Source of the DNA: Betaproteobacteria bacterium UBA5582
GTDB lineage: Bacteria > Pseudomonadota > Gammaproteobacteria > Burkholderiales > Rhodocyclaceae
Reading direction: 5' to 3'
NCBI GenBank assembly: GCA_002425245.1
Contig: DILW01000148.1
Span: forward strand, 8,942 to 72,941
Length of the DNA: 64,000 nucleotides
Shown in pieces: positions 36,809 through 45,341 of the stretch (its first letter is position 1; every line of letters starts with the position of its first letter). The position numbers and the translations under genes are program-made. The notes under the pieces were generated by a model. It had not been told where the DNA came from, ran no database searches, and saw only the letters and a list, made by a program, of their open reading frames with translations.

Positions 36809-38140
36809 GTGGATATCCTGAACAGTCGCGAATGGGCAATCCTGGTCTGGGTGATTATCGCTATCGGTTATATCACTAGGCCCCCGCGATGGCGGACATT
36901 GAAGGAGCCTTTGTTGGGGGTGCTTCGAGCGCTCGGTTCACGGCACCTTGTCTCCGCAATCACATTGATGACCATGTACGTGGTCATGATAATTTACGGG
37001 CTGGCGCGTTTAGGCCTGTGGGATTTCAGTCTCCTCAAAGGGAGTTTAATCTGGTTCTTCTCGGTAGCGATTTTTTCGCTCTTCCAAGTCAACAAATTCT
37101 CGGAGTCGCCTCACAAAATCAGTGGGTTAGTGGCGGACAGCTTCAAACTTGTAGTTGTAATCGAATATCTGGTTGGGGCGTACACCTTTCATATTGTTGT
37201 TGAGCTCGTCTTAGTGCCGTTGATCGTATTTTTGTCCGCCTTGGTGGCTTTTGCCGAGACGAAGCCAGAGTATGAATCGGTACATAAATTCCTAAACGCC
37301 GTTTTGGCCATTGTCGGAATTGCCATTCTTGGCGCGGTAATGTATCTGCTTGTTAAAGACTTTGACCAAGTTGCAAATCGCCAAGCGGCCTCAGACTTTG
37401 TTCTGCCAGTAATCCTTTCAGCCCTGTACACACCGTTCATTGCGTTCATGGCCGTTTACAGCACATATCAAACGGTGTTGATAAGGCTGCAATACTCCAT
37501 CAAGAAGCGGCATGTGGAGCTATACGCAAGTTTCGTCGCAATGCTGATCTTCAACGTACGGACGGAGCTGCTCAAGCGTTGGTCCTCCAACGTGGCAAAG
37601 TGCCGCCTTCAAACAGTTCGGGAAGTCAACCAGTCATTTCGCCAGTTCTTTCAAATGCTGGCTAGAGAAAAATCCCCGGATGCGATTTTTCTCCCTGAGG
37701 GGTGGTCCCCGAATCTGGCCAGGAAGTTCTTGATCTCGGAGGGGATTGAAACGGGTTTCTACAATCCAGTTGACCCCATGGAACCCTCGGAGTGGTTCTG
37801 TTGTTCAAAGCTGGTTGAGTTTGGCTCAGGGTTATTCCCGAATAACATTGCTTACTACCTAAACGGCAATGATCGCGCAGTCAACTCTCTGAGGTTGAAG
37901 CTAAACGTCAATGATCCTGAACATGCGGAAGAGGCGCACACAAAGTTGCTCTCATCAGCGGACACATTGGCACGTGAAGCGTTGGGGCTTGATCTACGAG
38001 ACATACTTTCTCAAGCTATTATCTTTGGGCAAGAGGGAACGCTTGATGGGCCAGACTTCAAAATCACGTTTACAAAAACCGAATGGCCCAACCACGCTTT
38101 CGGGGGATACGATCTTAGCGTCGAGATATCCGGTATCTAA
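36809..38140 (+). CDS. Polytopic membrane protein with a C-terminal soluble domain, unknown
   Basis: This 443-residue protein has about seven hydrophobic segments in residues 10-230, then a mixed soluble region (about 250-443) containing FLPEGWSPNLARKFLISEGI and ending GGYDLSVEISGI. The start is probably GTG 36809, with no convincing ribosome site. Its base composition is visibly lower in GC than the flanking restriction genes. It lies beside the defence operon and could be part of the same defence cargo, but no family is recognised. Confidence 0.65.
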   Translation: MDILNSREWAILVWVIIAIGYITRPPRWRTLKEPLLGVLRALGSRHLVSAITLMTMYVVMIIYGLARLGLWDFSLLKGSLIWFFSVAIFSLFQVNKFSESPHKISGLVADSFKLVVVIEYLVGAYTFHIVVELVLVPLIVFLSALVAFAETKPEYESVHKFLNAVLAIVGIAILGAVMYLLVKDFDQVANRQAASDFVLPVILSALYTPFIAFMAVYSTYQTVLIRLQYSIKKRHVELYASFVAMLIFNVRTELLKRWSSNVAKCRLQTVREVNQSFRQFFQMLAREKSPDAIFLPEGWSPNLARKFLISEGIETGFYNPVDPMEPSEWFCCSKLVEFGSGLFPNNIAYYLNGNDRAVNSLRLKLNVNDPEHAEEAHTKLLSSADTLAREALGLDLRDILSQAIIFGQEGTLDGPDFKITFTKTEWPNHAFGGYDLSVEISGI

Positions 38141-38708
38141 CAATGCGTTTCAAGGGAGGTTTGACCCGCCGCGCACCCATGAAAGCAGGCGCTGAATGTC
38201 CGCTTTCTCAGGCTGCCAAGTTCCGCTCTGGGTCGGGAGCACGTATTCGCCGTAGTAGAAAGCTGTCTGTCGCCGGGACATGTCCTCCAACGGCAGCTTA
38301 CCGCCAGACTGCTGACCGACAGTGAGCTATCAGCCAACGGCGGCAAAGGCCGATCACCTGCCTCTGCTGAAAGGCGGAGGCTCGGCCTGAGCTTGGCTAG
38401 ATCAGCGACAGGTGTTCTGCGGTCCGCGGACCTTCAGGGCTTCGCAACCTCAACGGCCAGGATTCGGTATCGGCGTCAGACGGCACCCGCCCCCGCCCCC
38501 AAGGTGTAGTAAAGCCCTGCGAACTTTCAACGGAAGGGGGGTGCAGTCATCCGCCAACAGGACGTCGGTCATGGCTGAGCGACCTGGTTTGCCGAATAGG
38601 CAAAATATGCCGCCAAGCTGACAATGCAGAAACCGGATAAAATTTGCAGCCCGGCAGCGCACCGATGGCGCAAACAAGCCATGCCCCATCCAACTTTGGA
38701 CTCACCTG
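38141..38708. other. Gene-free stretch before hsdR
   Basis: I see no convincing gene. The region holds degenerate intergenic fragments (AACGGCAGCTTACCG, GGCAAAGGCCGATCACCTGC) like those at 24.6 and 36.5 kb. The hsdR promoter should lie in the last 100 bp, but I find no good -35/-10 pair. Confidence 0.5.
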
Positions 38709-41051
38709 ATGGATAGCAACGAGAAGAAGGAACTCAGCGAGTCAGACATCAAGGCCAAGTTCATCACGCCGGCGATCGTCCAGGCGGGTTGGGACGAGAT
38801 GACGCAAATTCGCCGTGAAGTAACGTTGACGCCGGGGCCGGTCGTCGTTCGCGGCAATCTATCCTCGCGCAACAAGAAAAAGAAGAAATTCGCCGACTAC
38901 GTGCTCCAGAAGGAAAAAGGCGTGCCGGTCGCGGTGGTCGAGGCCAAGGAAAACAACTACACCATCAGCCATGGGTTGCAGCAGGCCCTGGGCTATGCCG
39001 AAATCCTGGATGTGCCCTGCGCCTTCAGTTCCAACGGTGACGGCTTTGCCAGCCATAACAAGGCGGCTGCCGAAGGCGAAGACACTGAAACCGAATTCGG
39101 GCTGGATGCCTTTCCCTCGCCAGCGGAACTCTGGGAGCGCTACAAGCGTTTCAGAGGTATTGCAGACGATCAGGAATCCCTCGTCACCGAACCCTATCAC
39201 GATGACGGCAGCAACAAGGAGCCCCGCTACTACCAGGCGGAAGCGATCAACCGCGTGATCGAGAAAGTGGCCCAAGGCGAAAAGCGCTTGCTACTGGTCA
39301 TGGCCACCGGTACCGGCAAGACCTACACCACCTTCCAGATCATCTACCGTCTCTGGAAGGCAAAGAAGGCCAAGCGCATTCTTTTCCTGGTCGACCGCAA
39401 TATTCTGGCCGACCAGACACTGGTCAACGACTTCAAGCCCTTCGGCTCGGTCATGACCAAGATCCGCAATCGCAAGATCGATCCTTCCTACGAGGTTTAT
39501 CTGGGCCTGTATCAGGCACTCACCGGCCCCGATGAGGAAGACAAGATATTCAAGTCGGTCAAGCGCGATTTTTTTGACCTGATTGTGATCGACGAGTGTC
39601 ACCGAGGCAGCGCCAACGATGATTCCGCCTGGAAAGAAATCCTCGAATATTTTGAAGGTGCCATCCAGCTGGGCATGACCGCCACGCCCAAGGAAACCAA
39701 GTACGCCTCCAACATCACCTATTTTGGCGAGCCGATCTACACCTATTCGCTGAAACAGGGCATTCAGGACGGATTCCTTGCCCCCTACAAGGTGGTGCGG
39801 ATCGACATCGACAAGGACATTCACGGCTGGACGCCGCCGCCCGGCATGAAAGACGATCTCGGCAACGAGATCGAGCAGCGCGAATACAACCAGATCGACA
39901 TGGACCGCATCCTGGTGCTCAATCAGCGCACCAAGCTCGTCGCCGAGCGCGTCATGAAGCTGCTCAACGCCACCGACCCGTTCCAGAAGACCATCATCTT
40001 CTGCGAAGACATCGACCACGCCGAGCGCATGCGCAAAGCCATCGTCAATGCTTCCGGTCCTCTGGCGAAAGCCAATAGCAAGTACGTGATGCGCATCACC
40101 GGCGACAGCATCGAGGGCAAGGCCGAACTGGACAACTTCATCGACCCGGAAAGCAGATACCCCGTCATCGCCACCACCTCGGAACTGCTGACCACCGGCG
40201 TCGATGCCAAGACCTGCAAGCTCATCGTCCTCGACAAGACCATCAACTCGATGACCACCTTCAAGCAGATCGTCGGCCGTGGCACGCGCATCGAAGAATC
40301 GCAGAACAAGTACTTCTTCACCATCATGGATTTCAAGAAGGCCACCGAGCTCTTCAAGGACCCGGATTTCGATGGTGAGCCGGTGGTCATCTACGTGCCC
40401 GGAGATGACGACGACCCTGTTCCCCCCGATCCCGAAGGCGACGGAGAAGAGGGAGAAGCGGGGGATGAAGAAGGCGAAATCATCAAGAAGTACCACGTCG
40501 GCGGCGTCACGGTTTGCATCGTCGCCGAGCGCGTCGAGGTCTACGGCGAAGACGGCAAGATGGTCACTGAAAGCTACCGCGACTACAGCCGCAAGAACAT
40601 CCGCCAGGAATTCGGCTCACTGGACGACTTCCTGCAAAAGTGGAACGGCAGCAAGAAGAAGGCCGCCATCATCGAGGCGCTCGCGGAGTACGGCATCGAG
40701 CTGCCCAAGCTCGCCAGGGAAGTCGGCAAGGACTACGGCGATTTCGACCTCATCTGCCACATTGCGTTTGACCAGCCGCCCCTCACCCGAGCCGAGCGCG
40801 CCAACAACGTCAAGAAGCGCAACTACTTCACCCAATACGGCGACAAGGCGCGCGCCGTGCTGGAAGCCCTGCTCGACAAATACGCCGACGAAGGCATCGC
40901 CAGCATCGAGAACAATAACGTCCTCAAGCTTGATCCCTTCAAGCGGCTGGGCACGCCGGTGGAAATCATCAACGGCGTCTTTGGTGGCAAGGCCCAGTAC
41001 GAAGCCGCCTTGCAGGCCCTCGAAACCGAACTCTTCAAACAAGCAAGTTAA
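38709..41051 (+). CDS. hsdR: Type I restriction enzyme, R subunit (EcoAI/EcoEI type)
   Basis: This 780-residue motor-nuclease has an N-terminal nuclease with Asp63, Glu78 and Lys80 (FADYVL... VAVVEAKE). The helicase motifs follow: Walker A ATGTGKTYT (199-207), DECH at 295-298, and GMTATP. The size fits the type IB (EcoAI/EcoEI) group. It cuts DNA unmethylated at the site read by HsdS after translocation. It is the first gene of a five-gene operon with hsdM, a DUF1016 nuclease, hsdS and a SIR2 protein. Confidence 0.95.
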   Translation: MDSNEKKELSESDIKAKFITPAIVQAGWDEMTQIRREVTLTPGPVVVRGNLSSRNKKKKKFADYVLQKEKGVPVAVVEAKENNYTISHGLQQALGYAEILDVPCAFSSNGDGFASHNKAAAEGEDTETEFGLDAFPSPAELWERYKRFRGIADDQESLVTEPYHDDGSNKEPRYYQAEAINRVIEKVAQGEKRLLLVMATGTGKTYTTFQIIYRLWKAKKAKRILFLVDRNILADQTLVNDFKPFGSVMTKIRNRKIDPSYEVYLGLYQALTGPDEEDKIFKSVKRDFFDLIVIDECHRGSANDDSAWKEILEYFEGAIQLGMTATPKETKYASNITYFGEPIYTYSLKQGIQDGFLAPYKVVRIDIDKDIHGWTPPPGMKDDLGNEIEQREYNQIDMDRILVLNQRTKLVAERVMKLLNATDPFQKTIIFCEDIDHAERMRKAIVNASGPLAKANSKYVMRITGDSIEGKAELDNFIDPESRYPVIATTSELLTTGVDAKTCKLIVLDKTINSMTTFKQIVGRGTRIEESQNKYFFTIMDFKKATELFKDPDFDGEPVVIYVPGDDDDPVPPDPEGDGEEGEAGDEEGEIIKKYHVGGVTVCIVAERVEVYGEDGKMVTESYRDYSRKNIRQEFGSLDDFLQKWNGSKKKAAIIEALAEYGIELPKLAREVGKDYGDFDLICHIAFDQPPLTRAERANNVKKRNYFTQYGDKARAVLEALLDKYADEGIASIENNNVLKLDPFKRLGTPVEIINGVFGGKAQYEAALQALETELFKQAS

Positions 41052-41067
41052 GCAGTCAGAAAGCACC

Positions 41068-42561
41068 ATGAGCAACGTCAGCGGCATCATCAAATCCATC
41101 CAGGACATCATGCGCAAGGATGTCGGCGTCGACGGCGACGCCCAGCGCATCAGCCAGCTCGTCTGGATGTTCTTCCTCAAAATCTACGATGACCGCGAAG
41201 CCGAAATCGAACTGCTGGAAGACCACTACAAGTCGCCGCTGCCCGAGCATCTGCGCTGGCGCAACTGGGCGGCCGATCCTGAAGGCATGACCGGCGACGA
41301 GCTGGGCGACTTCGTGAACCTCCAGCTCTTTCCCACACTGAAGAACAAGCTCGCCGTCAGCGGCCCCACCGGCGAGCGCGCCAAGGTCATCCGCAACGTC
41401 TTCGAGGATGCCTACAACTACATGAAGTCCGGCACCCTGATGCGGCAGGTCATCAACAAGATCTGCGAGATCAATTTCAACAACACGCAAGACCGCCACA
41501 CCTTCGGCAGCATCTACGAACAGATCCTCAAAGACCTGCAAAGCGCCGGCAATGCGGGCGAGTTCTACACCCCCCGCGCCGTTACCAAATTCATCGTCGA
41601 CCGGGTCGATCCCCAGCTCAATGAGAGCGTGCTCGACCCCGCCTGCGGCACCGGCGGCTTTCTCGCCTGCGCCATCGACCACAAGCGCAACCGCTACGTG
41701 AAGAACGCGGCGGACGAAGCCGTCCTCGTCGCCAGCATCCATGGCGTCGAGAAAAAAGCCCTGCCGCACATGCTGTGCACCACCAACATGATCCTGCACG
41801 GCATCGACACCCCGACCCAGATCGAGCACGACAACATGCTCAGCCGCCGCGCCTACACCGACTACGGCGAGGCCGACCGGGTCAACGTCATCATCACCAA
41901 CCCGCCCTTTGGCGGCATGGAAGAGGACGGCGTCGAAAACCAGTTCCCCGCAACCCTGCGCACCCGCGAAACCGCTGATCTGTTCATGGCGCTGGTCATC
42001 CGCCTGCTCAAGAGCCACGGCCGCGCCGCCGTGGTCCTGCCCGACGGCTTCCTGTTCGGCGAAGGCATGAAGACCCGCCTGAAGCAGACGCTGCTGGAGC
42101 AATGCCATCTGCACACCATCGTCCGCCTGCCCAATGGCGTGTTCAACCCCTACACCGGCATCAAGACCAACATCCTTTTCTTCACCAAGAAGCCCGAGGC
42201 CGAATGGCCGGCAAGCAAGGAAGTCTGGTTCTACGAGCACCCCTATCCCGAGGGCGTCACCAGCTACAACAAGACCCGTCCCATGCAGTTCGAGGAGTTC
42301 GCCAGCGAATGCGCCTGGTGGGGCGAGGAAGCCGACGGCTTCGCGGCCCGCGTCGAAACCCCGCAGGCCTGGAAAGTCAGCCTTGATGACATTGCCGCCC
42401 GCAACTACAACCTCGACATCAAGAACCCGCACGTCGGCGAGCAGATCAGCCACGACCCCGAAAAACTGCTGACTCAGTACCAGGCGCAACAGAAAGACAT
42501 CCAGTCGCTGCGCGACCAGCTCAAGCGCATCCTCGCCGCTGCACTGGAGCGCGACGCATGA
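41068..42561 (+). CDS. hsdM: Type I DNA adenine methyltransferase, M subunit
   Basis: This 497-residue N6-adenine methylase has an N-terminal HsdM_N region, the SAM motif LDPACGTGGF (189-198) and the catalytic NPPF (278-281). It forms the M2S methylase and the R2M2S nuclease with HsdS and HsdR. It starts 16 bp after hsdR. Its stop overlaps the next ATG (ATGA at 42558). Confidence 0.96.
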   Translation: MSNVSGIIKSIQDIMRKDVGVDGDAQRISQLVWMFFLKIYDDREAEIELLEDHYKSPLPEHLRWRNWAADPEGMTGDELGDFVNLQLFPTLKNKLAVSGPTGERAKVIRNVFEDAYNYMKSGTLMRQVINKICEINFNNTQDRHTFGSIYEQILKDLQSAGNAGEFYTPRAVTKFIVDRVDPQLNESVLDPACGTGGFLACAIDHKRNRYVKNAADEAVLVASIHGVEKKALPHMLCTTNMILHGIDTPTQIEHDNMLSRRAYTDYGEADRVNVIITNPPFGGMEEDGVENQFPATLRTRETADLFMALVIRLLKSHGRAAVVLPDGFLFGEGMKTRLKQTLLEQCHLHTIVRLPNGVFNPYTGIKTNILFFTKKPEAEWPASKEVWFYEHPYPEGVTSYNKTRPMQFEEFASECAWWGEEADGFAARVETPQAWKVSLDDIAARNYNLDIKNPHVGEQISHDPEKLLTQYQAQQKDIQSLRDQLKRILAAALERDA

Positions 42562-43610
42562 GCCAGCTGGAAAACACCGCGCTCCCGCCCGAGCTGTACC
42601 AGCAGATTCACGGCATCCTGCATGCCGCCCGTCAGCAGAGCTACCGCGCCGTCAACACCGCCATGGTCGAAGCCTACTGGCAGATCGGTCGCCGCATCGT
42701 CGACCATGAACAAGGCGGCGAGGCCCGCGCCGCCTACGGCCAGGGCGTGCTCGCCGCGCTGGCCGCACGCCTGACCGAAGATTTCGGCAAAGGCTTCACC
42801 CCCGCCAACCTGCGCAATTTCCGTCAGTTCTACCTGACCTTCACCGATGAGCAGATTCGCTACGCACTGCGTAGCAATTTGACCTGGACCCACCTGCGCC
42901 AGCTTATGCGCATCGACAACCTCGACGCCCGCAACTGGTACATGAACGAAGCCAGCCAGCAAGGCTGGAGCGCCCGCGCCCTGGATCGCCAGATCGCCAC
43001 TCTCTACTACGAGCGCCTGCTTTCCAGCCAGGACAAGGCCGCCCTCCGGCAGGAAGCCAGCAGCCTGATCGCCGCGCAAACCCCAGCCGATCCGCGAGAC
43101 TTCATCCGCGATCCTTACATTCTTGAATTCATTGGCGCCCAGCCCGGCGCCACCCTCTTCGAGAGCGAGCTGGAAACCGGCCTCATCCAGCAGCTGCAAG
43201 CCTTCCTGCTGGAGCTGGGCAAGGGTTTCGCCTTTGTCGCCCGCCAGAAGCACCTGCGCGTTGAAAACGAAGACTGCTTCATCGATCTGGTCTTCTACAA
43301 CTACCTGCTCAAATGCTTCGTCCTCATCGATCTCAAGATCGGCAAGCTCGCCCATCAGGATGTCGGCCAGATGGACATGTACGTGCGCGTGTTCGAAGAG
43401 CAATACCGCGCCGAAGGCGACAACCCCACCCTGGGCCTGATCCTCTGTTCCGAGCGCAACGAAGCCGTCGCCAAATACTCGCTGCTCGCCGGCAGCCAGC
43501 AACTTTTCGCCAGCCGCTACCGCCCCTTCCTGCCCTCGGAGGCCGAACTGCAAGCCGAACTGCAACGCGACCGCGCCCTGCTCGAAAACCAGCTCGAGGC
43601 CCAGGCATGA
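42558..43610 (+). CDS. DUF1016 (YhcG-like) PDDEXK nuclease
   Basis: This 350-residue protein has an N-terminal DUF1016 domain (AYWQIGRRIVDHEQGG, GFTPANLRNFRQFYLTF) and a C-terminal nuclease core. In that core FIDLVFYNYLLKCFVLIDLKIG supplies the D...D-x-K set. It overlaps both hsdM and hsdS by four bases, so it is an integral part of the restriction operon rather than a passenger. Its role there is not known; an accessory nuclease or a factor controlling HsdS specificity are possibilities. Confidence 0.9.
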   Translation: MSQLENTALPPELYQQIHGILHAARQQSYRAVNTAMVEAYWQIGRRIVDHEQGGEARAAYGQGVLAALAARLTEDFGKGFTPANLRNFRQFYLTFTDEQIRYALRSNLTWTHLRQLMRIDNLDARNWYMNEASQQGWSARALDRQIATLYYERLLSSQDKAALRQEASSLIAAQTPADPRDFIRDPYILEFIGAQPGATLFESELETGLIQQLQAFLLELGKGFAFVARQKHLRVENEDCFIDLVFYNYLLKCFVLIDLKIGKLAHQDVGQMDMYVRVFEEQYRAEGDNPTLGLILCSERNEAVAKYSLLAGSQQLFASRYRPFLPSEAELQAELQRDRALLENQLEAQA

Positions 43611-45331
43611 ACGTCGCAACGCCTGTGGAAACCCTCGTCACGGATCACCTCGACCTGTGGACCACCGCCCTCAAACGCAAATCCGCCGCCGGCCGGGGCT
43701 CGTCCAGCAAGGTCGAGCTGTACGGCATCAAGAAGCTGCGCGAGTTGATTCTGGAACTGGCCGTGCGCGGCCTGCTGGTGCCGCAGGATCCGAACGACGA
43801 GCCTGCCAGCGAACTGCTCAAGAAGATTGACGCTGAGAAGGCGAGACTGGTGAAGGAAGGCAAGATTAGGAAGGACAAGCCTCTCCCTCCGATAGCAGCT
43901 GGTGAAGCGCCTTTTGCTATTCCTGCTGGCTGGGCGCTCGCTCGCCTAGCCGATGTCATCAACGTATTGAACGGACGCGCTTACAAGAAGCACGAAATGC
44001 TCTCCGAAGGCACGCCAATCCTCCGGGTTGGAAATTTGTTCACCTCTAACGAATGGTACTTTTCTGACCTTGAACTGGAGCCGGAGAAGTACATCGATGA
44101 CGGCGATTTGATCTACGCATGGTCTGCCTCATTTGGCCCATTCATTTGGCAAGGTGGAAAAGTCATCTACCACTACCACATATGGAAGATGGAGTTCTTC
44201 AGCAAGGCTGACGTCGACAAGTTCTACTTCAGACATTACTTGCAAGTCATATCTGCATCGATCAAGGCATCTGGCAACGGCATCGCCATGATTCATATGA
44301 CGAAAGTACGAATGGAAAAGCTGGTATTGCCCATACCGCCCTTAGAGGAACAACGCCGCATCGTCGCCAAAGTCGACGAACTGATGGCGCTGTGTGACCA
44401 GCTTGAGCAAGAAACCGACGCCAGCCTCGGCGCCCATCAAACGCTGGTGGAAACCCTGCTGAGCGCCCTGACCAGCGCCGCCGATCATGCGCAATTCGCC
44501 AGCGCCTGGCAGCGCATCGCCGGCCACTTCGACACGCTGTTCACCACCGAAGAGAGCATAGCCCAGCTCAAGCAAACCATCCTGCAACTGGCGGTGATGG
44601 GCAAGCTCGTTCCACAAGACCCGAACGAAGAACCCGCCAGCGAACTGCTCAAAAAGATCGAAGCCGAGAAGGCGAAGCTGGTGAAGGAAGGCAAGGCCAA
44701 GAAAGAGAGGCTTCTGCCACCAGTTGGGGATGCTGATGCGCCATATAGACTTCCGCAAGGGTGGGCGTGGATCAGATTGGGTCAGTGCGGAGTATGTTCA
44801 ACGGGCAAGACGCCAAGTACCAACGAACCAAAATACTATGATGGAGATATTCCATTTATCGGGCCTGGACAAATATCGATTGACGGAGAGTTGTCTGCAC
44901 CCGAGAAGTTTGTTTCTGAGGCAGGGTTAGAAGAGAGCACTGAAGCGAAACCCAATGACATTTTTATGGTTTGTATTGGCGGGTCAATCGGAAAGGCAGC
45001 CATCGCAGACAAGCGACTGGCGTTCAATCAACAAATAAATGCGATACGCCCAATTCAGATCTCTTCTAAGTACCTCTATGTGGCAGTTTCCTCGAAACAT
45101 TTCACCGACGGAGTGATTGCATACGCTACAGGCTCGGCCACGCCAATTATCAATCGATCCAAATGGGAAGAGCTTCCGGTCCCAATTTGCTCGATCCAAG
45201 AGCAAATTCGCATCGTCGCCAAAGTCGACGAACTGATGGCCCTGTGCGACCAACTCAAGTCCCGCCTCGCCGACGCCCAAATCACCCGGCTCCACCTCGC
45301 CGACGCCCTCGTCGAGCGGGCTATCTGCTGA
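43607..45331 (+). CDS. hsdS: Type I restriction specificity subunit with two recognition domains
   Basis: This 574-residue HsdS has two target-recognition domains (about residues 100-250 and 385-535). Each is preceded by a near-identical block (LVPQDPN[D/E]EPASELLKK...) and followed by RIVAKVDELMALCDQL. These internal repeats form the conserved spacer helices. The start is ATG 43607, overlapping the DUF1016 stop. The second domain is lower in GC than the repeats, a hint of domain exchange. Target sequence is not predictable from this reading. Confidence 0.94.
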   Translation: MNVATPVETLVTDHLDLWTTALKRKSAAGRGSSSKVELYGIKKLRELILELAVRGLLVPQDPNDEPASELLKKIDAEKARLVKEGKIRKDKPLPPIAAGEAPFAIPAGWALARLADVINVLNGRAYKKHEMLSEGTPILRVGNLFTSNEWYFSDLELEPEKYIDDGDLIYAWSASFGPFIWQGGKVIYHYHIWKMEFFSKADVDKFYFRHYLQVISASIKASGNGIAMIHMTKVRMEKLVLPIPPLEEQRRIVAKVDELMALCDQLEQETDASLGAHQTLVETLLSALTSAADHAQFASAWQRIAGHFDTLFTTEESIAQLKQTILQLAVMGKLVPQDPNEEPASELLKKIEAEKAKLVKEGKAKKERLLPPVGDADAPYRLPQGWAWIRLGQCGVCSTGKTPSTNEPKYYDGDIPFIGPGQISIDGELSAPEKFVSEAGLEESTEAKPNDIFMVCIGGSIGKAAIADKRLAFNQQINAIRPIQISSKYLYVAVSSKHFTDGVIAYATGSATPIINRSKWEELPVPICSIQEQIRIVAKVDELMALCDQLKSRLADAQITRLHLADALVERAIC

Positions 45332-45341
45332 GTGGCAGGAC

